Positions 35,986-48,399 of a DNA stretch of 64,000 nucleotides are shown piece after piece. Position 1 is the stretch's first letter. The number at the start of each line of letters is the position of its first letter. Source of the stretch: Fremontodendron californicum (lineage: Eukaryota; Streptophyta; Magnoliopsida; Malvales; Malvaceae); the NCBI GenBank assembly GCA_030761205.1, contig JAULJL010000040.1, positions 12,280,103 through 12,344,102 on the forward strand, given 5' to 3'. The notes below the pieces were generated by a model. The model ran no database searches. It had not been told where the DNA came from and saw only the letters and a list, made by a program, of their open reading frames with translations. Position numbers and translations under genes: made by a program.

Positions 35986-38900
35986 AGCCTTTGTGAACCT
36001 TCAAGCTTTTCAAGCCCATTGTCCTTTATCATAATCTGAAGCTCTTCATCAGAAGAAATATATATAAGGTTAAGAAATCATTCTCTTCATTGCCTTATCA
36101 ATCATCTTTGTTTCTGGTATTTGAAATGTGGTCGTGGAAGGTGCAAAATGTCAAATTGATTTGAAAGAGAGAAGAGGAATAGTTTTCTTGAATTGTGGCA
36201 TTCATTATGAGTATGTATTTCTCTAATTTTGATTTTATACTTTTTATGAAAATTTATTGTGTTTTAAGTGTAAAGGTTTTTTTATTACTTTTTTTTCTTT
36301 CATTTCTTGATCGTTACGTTCTTATTATATTATATATATATATAATCTAATAATACTTTTTGTTAGTTGTCTAAACTTGATAGATTCGTGCGTTAGCTTA
36401 TAAGGTTGATTAGTATCAGTGTTTAATTTTTAAAAAATTCAATTGTTTACATTTTTATGATTAAAGGTTTCATGAATTTGTTGATGGGTGTCTCTACGTA
36501 GGAGTGAACAACAAGCAATATATTTACGCTATGTTTGGATAGATATTAGTAAAAAAAAAAAAAAAGTAAAGGAAAGGAAAGGTTTTTAATCTTTCCTTGG
36601 ATAATTAAAATGTGTTAGGGAAAGGAAAAAAAAAAAGTAATGTTGGCCTCCATCGTTTGGATAAAGTATAGAAAGGAAAAGAAAAGAGAAATTATAATAT
36701 ACATTTTCAATTATGCCTTCTCTTTATTTATAAATCAAATAATAAAAAAAATAAACATTACATTAAAAAATATGAATGTAATATAAAAACAATAAACAAT
36801 AAAAAAAATTTGTTATAATTTTTAATGTCAATTACGTTAAGTATATAAGTTTAGAAATGAAAAAGTTCTTCTTTATAATATTACTTGTAATTTGATTAAT
36901 GTAAAATGGATAATATAGACATTTTATATTTAATTTTTTTTTCCATTAATTTGGGGTTTTGAAAACTGAATATTTTAAAAATCTCGAGATCCCACACCAC
37001 CCTGTCAACATAATCCCGTTGAAGATAATGATATGATTTTGTACAGGAAAACTAGCATCTTTGAGAAGGAATAGAATATCATGCAATTCCTTTGAAAATT
37101 GCCAACCACCATAACCGTTGAATCGGAGTTTCGAGGGTCTCTATTTGGATATAATTAGGTTCTTTGTGGAGGATCTTAGAAACAATTAAATGGTATGGCT
37201 GCTAAATATTGTAGATATGAAAAGCACAAATGAAATGTAGATTCATCAAAGCTTCATTTTAAGTTGATCATGTGTCTCTCTAGGAGCTGTGATAAATTGT
37301 GTTAAAGGTTTGGGAATTTCCATTTTCTCTTTAGCCAATGGTTTGGAAAAGAGATTTTTATTACTGCATAAGGATTATTGTAAGATAATTAACACCTTAA
37401 TCATAAGATAGATTAGGAATATGAATCGACCTTTAATATATATTATGAAGATTTTTTTTTTTAAATTAGTATTTTAAATTCATCTTAATTTTTTTAATAT
37501 TTAAATTAATATAAATTAAAGTATACTCTATCTTTTAGAATTCTACAATATAAATTATAATTTACTATATCATAAATGCTATTTAATATTTTGTAACATC
37601 TAAATAAATACACTTTTATGGTTCTAAAATATCAAAAATTTCTTAAACACATATTAAATAAATTAAATATGTATTTACATTGTTAATCATGATGATTATA
37701 TTTATCTAATTAGATTTTTTACTTTCTCTTAAAATAAAAATTGATATAAAATTATAGTCAAACAAGAAAAAATTGAATCATCAAACTCGAAAGGCAGATG
37801 CTGATGGATTATTGAGAGGGGAGCATGAAAATTGAATTAAAGGATTTAGTTGCTTCTTTGAAAATTGTATAATTGATGCCACAAAATTGTGAGCTCTTTA
37901 CCATGGCATTTCTTTAATTAAGCAACTTGATATCCAAAAGGTGAAGATTGAACCCCCATCAAAAATGATATATTATATTTTTCACTCCTTATTTGAGTAT
38001 ATATGGTATTAGGTTTGATTTTTATTAAATCTAATTATTCTTAATTAATTTTGATTAAAAATTTTATATAATAATATATTTTCAACTTCAAACTAAAGTA
38101 AATATGGATAAATTAGACTTTTCATGAAACTTTTCAATTGAATAAATTTTTTATTTCTCTAATTATTATGAGTATTATTTATTATTTATCTTTATTGATA
38201 TTTACCACTCCTGTCACCTTAACCGTAATTAATGTTTAGCCACCCTATTCATATGTTAAACATATTTATTATGTATTATTATTCAGTTTGCGTATAAATA
38301 TCACTTTAATGTTTTTTTTAGTTGTCAAATGCAAGATTTAGATTTTCATAGCTTTTTTTATTCTTAATTGAAAGTGGATTTAGAACCTAAAAAATATAAG
38401 AGAAAAAGTTGATTCCATATCAACACAACAAAAAAAATCATTAAAAAGTTTAATCACAATAAAAACCCAATTGAATCCCACAATAAAATCAAAATTTAAA
38501 AGACTTTAAAACTATTGATTTCATGAAAATATAACACTCTTCCCAATAGTAATGTTAAAAGGTATAGTTAGAAAATTTTAATTGAAAATTAATTAAGAGT
38601 AATTAATTTATCATAATTTGAGGTTATAACTCCCACAAGTTCAATGGAGCTACTATACCAATTGAAGAAATCAAAGATCAAAAGAGTCACAAACTTTAAC
38701 ACCATCAATTATATATTAACCATGCATGTACTTCAAATTAATGTATTCATTTCACCACTATCAATTTCGATATAAATACATCTCTTTTTCAATGCCTTAT
38801 CAATCGTCTTTTCTTTTAGTTACATTTCATATGCTGATTTTCATTTTCTCTTCTTTGTAACATCCATTCTCAAGAACAACTTAAAAGCATATTGTTGTTT

Positions 38901-39526
38901 AAAGATATTATAAGTTGTCGTTTTCCTTTTCAGGACCTTTACGGGTTTGTAACCATTTTGTAGTAGTTTACAAAAATCATAATTAATTAAATTATATGCA
39001 CATATAAATGTACATGTTTTAATCATGACATATCTTATAATTATAGGCCTATAAAAATTTTCAAATGCCATTAAATAAAAAAATTAAATTTTTTAATTTC
39101 AAATGCCATTACATATATATATATATATATATGTAAAGGGCATGAAAAGTGGAATATAAATGTTAATTAATTTTCGTAGTTTAAATGTGAGTTATTGTAT
39201 TATATGTCATTATATGTGTATTTTAAAGTATTTTCAATAAGCTTGGAATTAAAAGGATATTTGATTATCACAAATTTTCATATTTGTTCTCTTTCTTCCC
39301 CTTTGCATAGTAATTAACCATTTAATTCACTAATTATCTCAATTAAAATTGCAGGTTAAAATTTATTTACTTGCAAAAGCCCTTATTCTCTTTCAGTTTT
39401 CCTCTTTCAAAAACTATAATTTCCTTAATAAAATTTGTTTTCCCTCATGAATATTTTAATTTTTAGTTATGATTTTTTTTTCCTATTTAGGATTTGTTTT
39501 TAGATTCCTTTTTAAAAAATGGGGTT
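35986..39526. other. AT-rich intergenic DNA, no gene recognised
   Basis: Contains poly-purine GGAAAGGAAAGG tracts near 36560-36690 of the kind seen at plant MITE ends, and a (TA)n run at about 39115-39132. Segments near 36085 and 38790 share CAATGCCTTATCAATCRTCTT. No frame has motifs or codon use that I would call a gene. Confidence 0.5.
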
Positions 39527-42053
39527 TGTAGCAACCGTTTTTAGTCCGAACCCATCAGCAGTCCCAATGCCAGGGCCCCCATCCAGGTTTCGTTTGGGCT
39601 TGCTACTTAGTAGGCCCAATCCCGAACCTATATGCAAGTCCAATGCCAGGGCCCCCATCCAGGGCTCGTTTGGGCCTACTACCTAGCAGGCCCATTCCTA
39701 AAACCCTCAAACTCAGCAAACCCTAACCTTAGCCCCTGCAGCAGCCAACCCCCCCTGTCGCCACCACCTGCCACCCTAGCTCCAGCCAACACGCCACCAC
39801 CCAAAAACAGACCACCAGCAGCTCTGACCCAAGCCACCCTAGCCACACAATCCCCATTAGGACCTAGCCTCTTCCCCCACACTCAACCACCCTAACCACT
39901 TAGCCACCCCCCACACTCAACCCTCCCACCAACACACCACCAGCACCCCTTAAGAACCCCCGTTCGAACTTCCCCCCGCAGGGAGAGAGACAAAAAAAAA
40001 AAAAAAAGAGAACCAACAATCAACTAAGAAAAAAGGGGGGCTCACCCATTTCGGCCACCACTTTCACCATCATCAACACCACCTGACCAGAACCCCCATA
40101 CAGCCCTAAAACACCGACACACACATACACATCCGAAATAAAACAACAGCAAACAAAAAAAAAACCCAAAAAAAAACAAAAAGCAAAAAGGGCCCCTTTC
40201 ATTTCGGGCTTTCTAGGTTTGAAAAGGGTGGAGAAGTCTCTAGGACCGAGAGACAGCGGTGGTTACGTTTGGGGATGGGTTGGATGATGAAAGGCAGTCA
40301 GATCTGGGGTTTGGAAGTTCGAGTTTGAAGATTTAGATCCAACAAAATCGAGGCACTTTTGTTGAAATCAGGCTTGATAAAAGTATGGAGGAGGACGAGG
40401 GGAACGGCTTGGGCTATTTTTGGCTCATAAAAGGAGCTCCGGCAACGGCGAAATCGGCAGAGCAGAAGACGGGTTGGTGGTCGGTTGGAAGGGTTTTCAG
40501 AGAAAGGTGAATTTTTTTTTTTTTTTGAAATGGTTAGAAATGAAAAAATAGGGGGCCTTAAATAGTTGCTAGCGGGTCGGGTAGAGGGACCCGTGCGTGG
40601 TCCGCGCCTGAACTCGATCCGGATGTCTTTTTTTTTTTTCCTTTCCTTTCTTTTTATTTTACGTTTTTATATATATAATTTTCTTTTTCTTTTAATTCTC
40701 CTTTTTTTTTTAACTTTTAATTTAGCCAATTATTATTTTTCATATGTCTTCAATTAAAATAAAATAAAATATATATATAATAATAAAATTCTTAAATAAA
40801 TGAAAAAAGCAAAAAATAAAAATAGAGATATATAAAAAAATAAAAAAATAACAATACAAAATTTATGGAGTTTTACTAATCATTTTCACCTTTATAAAAA
40901 AAAATAAAAAGAAGTAATAATAAAAAATAATCCTGATAAAATCTATTTTTTCTTCTTTAAAAGAAAATCAATAACACGTTTTTAAATAAATAAGTAACAA
41001 ATGGTGTCGATTTTAAAATACCATTGTTAAGTCCCTTAAACTAAAATTTAAAACGTGGTTAAACGATTTAACTATTAATCTTTGCCGAGTTTGTCGGGGG
41101 GATTAAAAAATTATGTACGTATCACGCGAGAATATATTTTTTCAAAACTTTGCCGGGTCTGTCGAGGAGTTCGGCAAAATATTCCGACGCATGTCATTTA
41201 TATAGTTTCACCAATAAAAAAAATAAAAAAAATGCGTACACTTTATGCATATTTCATAATTAAATTATTTAATAATTAAGAGTTATATTTGTCATCTTGA
41301 CCTTGATCGCTATAATGCTATGCTTACGAATTTTCCGTAGTAATGTCATGAATTCTTTTCAATGCCATGTATGCTATGTTGAAATAAAATGTTCACCATT
41401 CCATGATAATTATGCATTTTGCTTTAAATTATATTTAAATCTTAGTAATAACTTAGCATATTCATTTTCAAATTATTTTATAAAAAAATAGTGATTTTAA
41501 TAAAACAAGGTTATTTTCGAGTTAAAATAATTCATGGATTTTCTATTAGGTTTGCCGGGGGGATACCATCAATTATTATTAATAATGAAATATTTTTTTT
41601 TTCAAAGCAAAGGTGATTCGGAGAACTCTAAAATAAATAATTTTTTTTTATGTTTTTCCGGGTCTGCCTGGGAATATGAAAAAATTTGACGCTGATAAAT
41701 TCCGGATCACGCTCAAATGATATAATTATTTCAAAAAAAGGGAATTAATTTTTGAATACCAAAATTAAAACCAATTTTTACCAAGACTCGATATAACACA
41801 CGATTAATAAGGTACTATTTTATACGGGCGTTGTGGGGTACTAATCCTTCCCCGCATGTAACCGACTCGCGAACCCGTTTTTGTTTTCTCTCTAGTTTAA
41901 AGCACGGATTCCGAATTTGGTTGTAAAAATGTTTTAACTAGTTTTAAAATATTTTACTAAAAACGGATCTAATAAATGACCAATCACAACTAAATAATTG
42001 GTAGCGACTCCATTTGTTTGTTTTTTTAAATCGTCGAGCAATAAAAAACCACA
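39527..42053 (+). mobile_element. Solo LTR, 2527 bp, related to the large element at 43125
   Basis: Starts TGTAGCAACCG, ends AAAAAACCACA, and is flanked by a perfect 5 bp duplication GGGTT (39522-39526 and 42054-42058). It has no internal domain. From the 5' side it contains a C-rich AAACCCTAACC-type region (39700-39990), a GGGTCGGGTAGAGGGACCCG block (40570) followed by TTTTTATATATATAA, and near the 3' end GGGCGTTGTGGGGTACTAAT, GTTTTCTCTCTAGTTTAAAG and GGTAGCGACTCCAT. These match, in inverse orientation, the LTR of the 43125-55863 element. It is thus a diverged sister family in the opposite direction. Confidence 0.87.
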
Positions 42054-42957
42054 GGGTTAATTTTTTTTAAATAGGATTTGATTTACTCCATTTTTTTAAG
42101 AATTAAATAGTTCATTATATATTTTTTAAACTTTTACGATCTGTTCTTATTTTATTGACTTATATCAAATAATATTTATATTTGTTTATTTTTATAAATG
42201 AGATTGCTTTATCTTCACTAACCGAAAATGAGAATAAATGGAAAATTAATGTATAAATGATTTGAAAATATGAAAAAACATATGTAAACTAAAAAAACCC
42301 GATCAAAGCGTTAAGTTTAATTATCGGAATTAAATAACCAAAACGGTTAAGTTTAATTATAATCTAAATTATAAGAATTAAATGTTCAATTATAATATTG
42401 AGTAATTGGAACATTTGGAAATAATTTATTTTAATTAAATGTCAAACAAGAATACTTAATTACTCTTTAAATTAATTCAATTTAAACACCAAATGAAAAA
42501 AAGGGTAAGGAAACCCCAATTCCATTTATATTCCTTACTTGCTTTACAGTTTGTTTTTTGTTCTCTAATATATTAATTTCCTCAATGGATTATAACAACA
42601 AATCTAAATAAACTTAAAGCTGATCAATTTCATCCGGCTAACATAATAAATATAATAGTAATTAGATCATAATTTTTAATTAATATAGAATAAAATGTAT
42701 TGGTTTAATATAAGCTATGGGATAATCTGAATGAACCTAAGCAGAATGCTAACTTATATTATTCGATCGGACCTAAGCAAACATATAATGTATTTGTAAT
42801 TAATATAAAATCTAATATATTTTGTAACTAACATTTTAATTGACAATTTATTAAAATAATTTAATTATTATTTATTAGCTTTAGTTTTTATTTTTTTTCT
42901 TTTATGTGCGTTAAGTTTTAAATTTTCTATTTAATTGAAATTTATTTTATTATAATC
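42054..42957. other. AT-rich spacer, nothing recognised
   Basis: Lies between the solo LTR and the older element that hosts the large retrotransposon. It has variants of AAGTTTAATTATCGGAATTAAA around 42310-42400 and no coding sequence. Confidence 0.5.
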
Positions 42958-43124
42958 TTCTAAACGTTAAAAAATTGGATCGGAAGTCAAACGGTGAGAC
43001 CTCTAGTCATCGGTTCAACCAATCCGATAGTTCAGGCAGGTTCAACCTGTCGGTTAATTTAAAAAAAATAATTTTAATATTAAATAAGTAATTTTAGTAT
43101 TATATAAGTATTAAATATAGTAAA

Positions 43125-46100
43125 TGTCATAACGATTTTTTCGGACCGCTACGACGAATTTGATGAAAACACAAAAAATGGAGTCGCCACCAATCTTTTT
43201 TTTGCTAGGTGTGATTGGCCACCTATTAAAATCGGTTTTTAGAAAAGTATTTTAAAATTAATTAAAACATTTTGTAAAACCAAATTCGAAGTCCGCGCTT
43301 TGAACCAGAGAGAAAACAAAATCGGGTTCGGGAGTCGGTTACGCGCGGGGAAGGATTAGCACCCTCGCAACGCCCATTTAGAAAACGGTACCACTTAATC
43401 ACGTGTTAACTTTAATCTCGATTTAATGGATTCAACATCGGTATTTAAAAATAATTCTCTTTTATTTTTTTATTCTTAAAAAAAAACATGTTTATTATTT
43501 TTTGGATTTTCTTGAACTGTTTTTAATTTTTAAAATTCGAAAGTGAACATAAATTTATTATCGAAAATACTCATTAAATATTCCCGACACTCTCGGTGGT
43601 ATTTAACGAGATCTTCTCACCTCAGGACATCTCAAGAATCACAACAGTAATATCTTTCGAATTCCGTCGTCGGCAATTTACATCCATTTTTATTCAAATG
43701 CGTATGATGCGAATATTTAAATATCGGATGCATACGGCTTAACATATAACTATAAAATTAAACATGCGAATCGTAATATTAAAAACACGAGCATGGCAAA
43801 ATATCGAGCGCAATAAACATTCGCTATTTATTTATTTATTTATTTTGATTATTTCTATTTTTTTTTAAACGAAAACGAAATTTTGTATCGAGCATGTCGC
43901 CAAATATTCCCACCACTCGTGGTGATATTTAACGAAACTCTCTCACCTCAAGATATCTTAGGAATCACTACCGTGACGTCCTTCGAATTCCGTCGTCGGT
44001 TATTCGCATTTATTAAAAGTCCTTTTTTTTTTTTTTAAAGTTAAGTTAAAATGCTTTTAATAATTATTTCCGAAATAAAAGAAATTATCTATGTAAGAAT
44101 AATTCTCGAACCATTCCGATACTTTCGATAATGTTTCGATTATTATTCTTACTCGGACCATTTCAAAGAACGATTGATACTCCGACCATCCCGAGAAAGA
44201 AATCCGTTTTTAGAAAATTTTATTTATCGAAAATAATTTTAAAAGACATGTATTACAAGAATTATTATTTTAATATTTTAAAATCAAAATCAAATAACAA
44301 AAATATATCGAATGCTGAACAAAAATAATAAACAAAAATAGTAATGACAATAAATAAGAAAATTAAAATCATACCTGACAAATGTCGAGAATCCGAAAAA
44401 TCAAAATGCCGGACTTGATCTTCGTAAAATCACCTGAAAATGTCAAAAATAAAAATCAAAACTTCAAAAACGATCATCGTAAAATTTTTTTATTTTTATT
44501 TTCATTTTTAATTTTTTTTTTTATTCATCATTCTTGATTTTTTTGATTTTTTTTTTTAATTTAATTTCAAATTTTCCCCTTTTTTTTCATTTTTATTTTT
44601 TTATATATTTTTTTCTTTTTATATATATTTATTCTTTTTCAATTTATTTATTTTTTAAATTCATTTATTTATTTTTGTTTTTTTTTCTTTTCTTTTTTTT
44701 TTCTTCTTTTCTTTCTTTTTTTTTTTTTCTCTTTCTGGCCCAGGATCAGGCCTGGCCTGCTGGGCCAGGTCCGATCCTGGCCTGGCCTGCTGGGCCGGGT
44801 ATGGCCCAGCTTTCTTTTTTCTTTTTTTTTCTTTTTTTTTTCGGGTTAGGGGTACCCGCGCGGACCCGGGTCGGATCCGGGTCCAGGCGCGGACCCCTCT
44901 TGCATGAAACGGCGCCGTTTCGGTGCCACCAAAACGGCACCGTTGCGGCGCTTTCTCTTTTTTTTTTTGACTCGGGTCGGGCGCGCGGACCCCGGGTCGA
45001 CCCGCGGGTCCACGCGCGGACCCTGGGTCAAAACGGCGTCGTTTTGACGCCGTTTACATTTTTTTAAAAAAATCGGGTGACCCGCGCGGACCCCGGGTCG
45101 ACCCGCGGGTCGACGCGCTGGTCACCTCGACCCGCTCCCCCAAACGGTGCCGTTTCGGCACCGTATAAATACCCCTCAATCCCCTTTTTTTTTTCATTTT
45201 CTTTCTTTTTTTTTCTCCTTTCTCTCTCTTCTCTTTTCTCTCTCACTCTCTCCCACAGAAACCCAGATTCCGGCGGCTGGCCACCGTGCCGGCCGCCGTC
45301 CACCGTCGCCGGCCGCCGTTCGCTGGCTGCCGTTTTCTCCAAAACCTCACTTTCGAGGGTGTTTCGACCCCTCGTTACGGATCCGGGCTCCGTTTAGCCC
45401 GGATCCCCACCGAATTTTGTAGATCTAGGTTTTTTTTTTTTTTTTTTTTTTGGGTTTGCTGGATGTTGGTTTTTTTGTTTTTGCAGGTTTTGGGTGTTGA
45501 AGAAGGGTTTGGGGAAGCCGATTGAAGGGGTCCGAATCTGGCTTTCGGACCCCGGATCCGGCCTTTTTGGTGAAGGAGGGGGGCTTTTTCGGATCTGCTG
45601 AAAAGGGGGGAGTTTCGATCTGGCTCCTCCTTGCTCCGGGGAAGTCCGAACAGTGGGGAGTCCTCCGAATCGGGCCTCCCTCCTCCCTCTTTTTTGGTGT
45701 TGTTTTTTTTTGCTAGCTGAGGGGCCTCCTCCTTGGCTTTTTTTGGTGGGTTCGAATCTAGGAGGATCGGAATCCGGGGTCTCCCCCCTCCTCCCCCTTT
45801 TTTTTTCCTGTCTGGGGGTTTTTATGGAGGGGTTGGTTGCGTGTGGGGGGGGCTGCCGTGTGTGGGTGGCTGTGGTAGGTGGGTGGCGTGTGGCAGGTGG
45901 GTGGCGTGTGGGAAAGTTTGTCAGGGTGGCAGAGGCTTGAGTGTGGGGAGGCTGGTGGCAGGGAAAAGGGGGAGGCGGCTAGGGTTTCAGCAGAGGGGTT
46001 AGGTTGAAATGGGCCCGAAATTGGGCCAGTGGTTGGGTTTGGGATTTGGGCCCGGTTTGGGCTTGGTTTGGACCCGCGATCGGGCTTGGTTTGGGCCTGG

Positions 46101-46156
46101 TTCGGGTGGTTCGGGTCGGATTCGAATCCGACCCGGACGAAAATTGGTTATTACAG
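43125..46156 (-). repeat. 3' LTR of the large element (3032 bp)
   Basis: Plus-strand ends are TGTCATAACG and TTATTACA. It holds a T-rich tract (44480-44730), a CpG-rich block (44740-46140) with GGGTCGACCCGCGGGTC repeats and AAACGGYGYCGTTT palindromes, and TATA-like sequences on both strands (minus strand near 44600-44640; plus strand TATAAATA at 45164-45171). Open frames in the CpG block are compositional and not genes. Confidence 0.95.
45164..45171 (+). promoter_or_regulatory. TATA box antisense to the element, in the 3' LTR
   Basis: TATAAATA follows the hairpin GGTGCCG-TTT-CGGCACC and is followed by a long CT-rich leader. This is a strong core-promoter layout that reads opposite to the retrotransposon. 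The duplicate in the other LTR is at 54873-54880. Confidence 0.5.
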
Positions 46157-46169
46157 CTGCCCCTCTTTG
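46144..46169 (-). other. Polypurine tract next to the 3' LTR
   Basis: On the minus strand GCAAAGAGGGGCAGC directly precedes the LTR start TGTAATAACC. This is the expected site for plus-strand DNA priming and supports minus orientation. Coordinates include a few LTR bases. Confidence 0.7.
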
Positions 46170-46216
46170 CACATTGCTGAGAATCAGGAATAGGGCAAAG
46201 ACAGTATAACCAATTT

Positions 46217-47068
46217 TTGTCCGGTTATTGAGATCCATTTTTAGCAAGGCTCTATCATTTGGAAAATAAATTGCTTCTCTAATCAGAGGCTCTATCACTT
46301 GAAAAATAAATTGCTCCTCTAATCAGAGGCTCTATCACTTGAAAATAAATTGCTCCTCTCATCAGAGGCTCCACAACTTTGAAAATAAATTGCTCCTCTC
46401 ATTAGAGGCTCCATCACTTTGAAAATAAATTGCTCCTCTAACCAGAGGCTCTATCACTTTGAAAATAAATTGCTCCTCTAACCAGAGGCTCTATCACTTG
46501 GAAAAATAAATTGCTCCTCTAATCAGAGGCTCCACAACTTTGAAAATAAATTGCTCCTCTAATCAGAGGCTCTATCACTTGAAAAATAAATTGCTCCTCT
46601 AATCAGAGGCTCTATCACTTGAAAATAAATTGCTCCTCTCATCAGAGGCTCCACAACTTTGAAAATAAATTGCTCCTCTCATCAGAGGCTCCATCACTTT
46701 GAAAATAAATTGCTCCTCTAACCAGAGGCTCTATCACTTTGAAAATAAATTGCTCCTCTAACCAGAGGCTCTATCACTTGGAAAAATAAATTGCTCCTCT
46801 AATCAGAGGCTCTATCACTTGGAAAAATAAATTGCTCCTCTAATCAGAGGCTCCACAACTTTGAAAATAAATTGCTCCTCTAATCAGAGGCTCCACAACT
46901 TTGAAAATAAATTGCTCCTCTAATCAGAGGCTCTATCACTTGTAAAAATAAATTGCTCCTCTAATCAGAGGCTCTATCACTTGGAAGATAAATTGCTCCT
47001 CTAATCAGAGGCTCCACCACTTTGAAAATAAATTGCTCCTCTAATCAGAGGCTTCACAACTTTGAAAT
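46217..47068 (-). repeat. ~38 bp tandem repeat with built-in hairpin, about 22 copies
   Basis: The unit on the plus strand is GAAAATAAATTGCTCCTCT, AATC, AGAGGCTCYAYMACTTT. CCTCT-AATC-AGAGG is an inverted repeat, so every unit can form a small stem-loop. Higher-order order is visible, since CTATCACTTG and CCACAACTTT variants alternate in runs. Further single or double units lie at 47868-48005 and 48176-48315, mixed with the next repeat. Confidence 0.93.
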
Positions 47069-47289
47069 CTAAAAATGAACTTTGAATTTTTGACAATGAG
47101 CTTGAACACAACTTAGATCATCACCTTACTTACTACCTTAGTCTTACGAAAGTGAAGACTCATTCCGGATATCCCCATCTCTTTCTCATTTAGTCTTGGA
47201 ATTCCTTGTCAGATTCTTCATATATCGCCACTCGACTAATCATACCGAGGCTCGACCTTTCTTAAAGTAACGAAATTGACTTTGCAAAA

Positions 47290-48390
47290 ATTGAAAATGA
47301 TACCCGGAGGTTTTGAAAAATGTCATTTTGAAAGATGCATACCCGGAGGTTTTTGAATACAGATACTTGGAGGTCTGAAAACGTTACTTCTTTGAAAGTG
47401 GTGCCAGGAGGTCTTATTCTTGACTTTGAGAATGATGCCCGACGGTCTTTATCAATGATTTTTTAGAAAGGTGCCCGGAGGTCTTGAAAACATGATTTTT
47501 GAGGATAATGCTCGGAGGTATTGAAACAGGTGCCCGGAGGTCTTTAAAAATGTTTTTTCAATGAAAATGGCGCCCGGAGGTCTTATCCATGATTTTTCGG
47601 AATAGTGCCCGGAGGTCTTGGAAACTTGACTTTTCTTTGAAAATGGTGCCCGGAGGTCTTAGAATAGAAGCCCGGAGGTCTTCTTTCTTCCTAATTTTCC
47701 TTTTTTGCTGTGCCCGGAGGACTTAAAAGAGGTAACCCGGAAGTTTTAAAAGAGGTGCCCGGAGGTCTTTTTCTTTTTCTTTTCCTGTGCCCGGAGGACT
47801 TAAAAGAGAAATGCCCGGAGGTCCTAGAACAGGTGCCCGGAGGTCTTCTTTTTCTAATTTTCTATCACTTTGAAAAATAAATTGCTCCTCTAATCAGAGG
47901 CTCCACAATTTTGAAAATAAATTGCTCCTCTCATCAGAGGCTCCACAACTTTGAAATTTAAATTGCTCCTCTCATCAGAGGCTCCACAACTTTGAAAATA
48001 AATTATTTTCCTGTGCCCGGAGGTCTTGAAAATGTAACTCGGAGGTTTTAAAACAGATGCCCAGAGGTCTTCTTTTTTCCTAATTTCCTTTTTCTTTTGC
48101 TGTGCCCGGAGGTCTTAAAAATGTAACCCGGAGGTTTTAAAACAAATGCCCGGAGGTCTTCTTTTTCTAATTTTCTATCACTTTGAAAAATAAATTGCTC
48201 CTCTAATTAGAGGCTCCACAACTTTGAAATTTAAATTGCTCCTCTAATCAGAGGCTCTACCACTTGGAAAATAAATTGCTCCTCTCATCAGAGGCTCCAC
48301 AACTTTGAAAATAAGTTCTTTTCCTGTGCCCGGAGGACTTAAAAGAGGTAACCCGAAGGTTTTTTTTTTGAAAGAGGTGCCCGGAGGTCT
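47290..48390 (-). repeat. GCCCGGAGGTCTT interspersed tandem repeat
   Basis: About 25-30 occurrences of GTGCCCGGAGGTCTT or variants, separated by 10-40 bp of TTTGAAAA, TTTTCTTT or AAAACAG spacers. Spacing is irregular, unlike the neighbouring 38 bp repeat, and blocks of the latter are inserted among them. No coding potential on either strand. Confidence 0.88.
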
Positions 48391-48399
48391 TGGTGATCA

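Noticed and set aside
43180..43194. TGGAGTCGCCACC near the LTR start, resembling a tRNA-Arg 3' end
   Set aside because: No cloverleaf or A/B boxes around it; it is part of the LTR and also occurs in the solo LTR family.
44131..44328. Identical 65-codon frame in both LTRs (also 53853-54050)
   Set aside because: Identity follows from recent LTR duplication. Sequence is low-complexity Lys/Asn-rich with no motif.
45077..46002. Overlapping long open frames on both strands in the GC-rich LTR block (also 54389-55648)
   Set aside because: They arise from CpG-rich repetitive LTR sequence, occur in several frames at once, are present in both LTR copies and show no domain; they are not genes.
46157..46200. 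Plus-strand orientation for the large retrotransposon
   Set aside because: The sequence following the LTR at 46156 has no TGG-type primer site, whereas the minus orientation gives an 18 nt tRNA-Arg match beside the other LTR and a polypurine tract here.
46217..47068. CRISPR-like appearance of regularly spaced palindromic repeats
   Set aside because: Eukaryotic retrotransposon context; the whole unit including the spacer is conserved, so there are no unique spacers.
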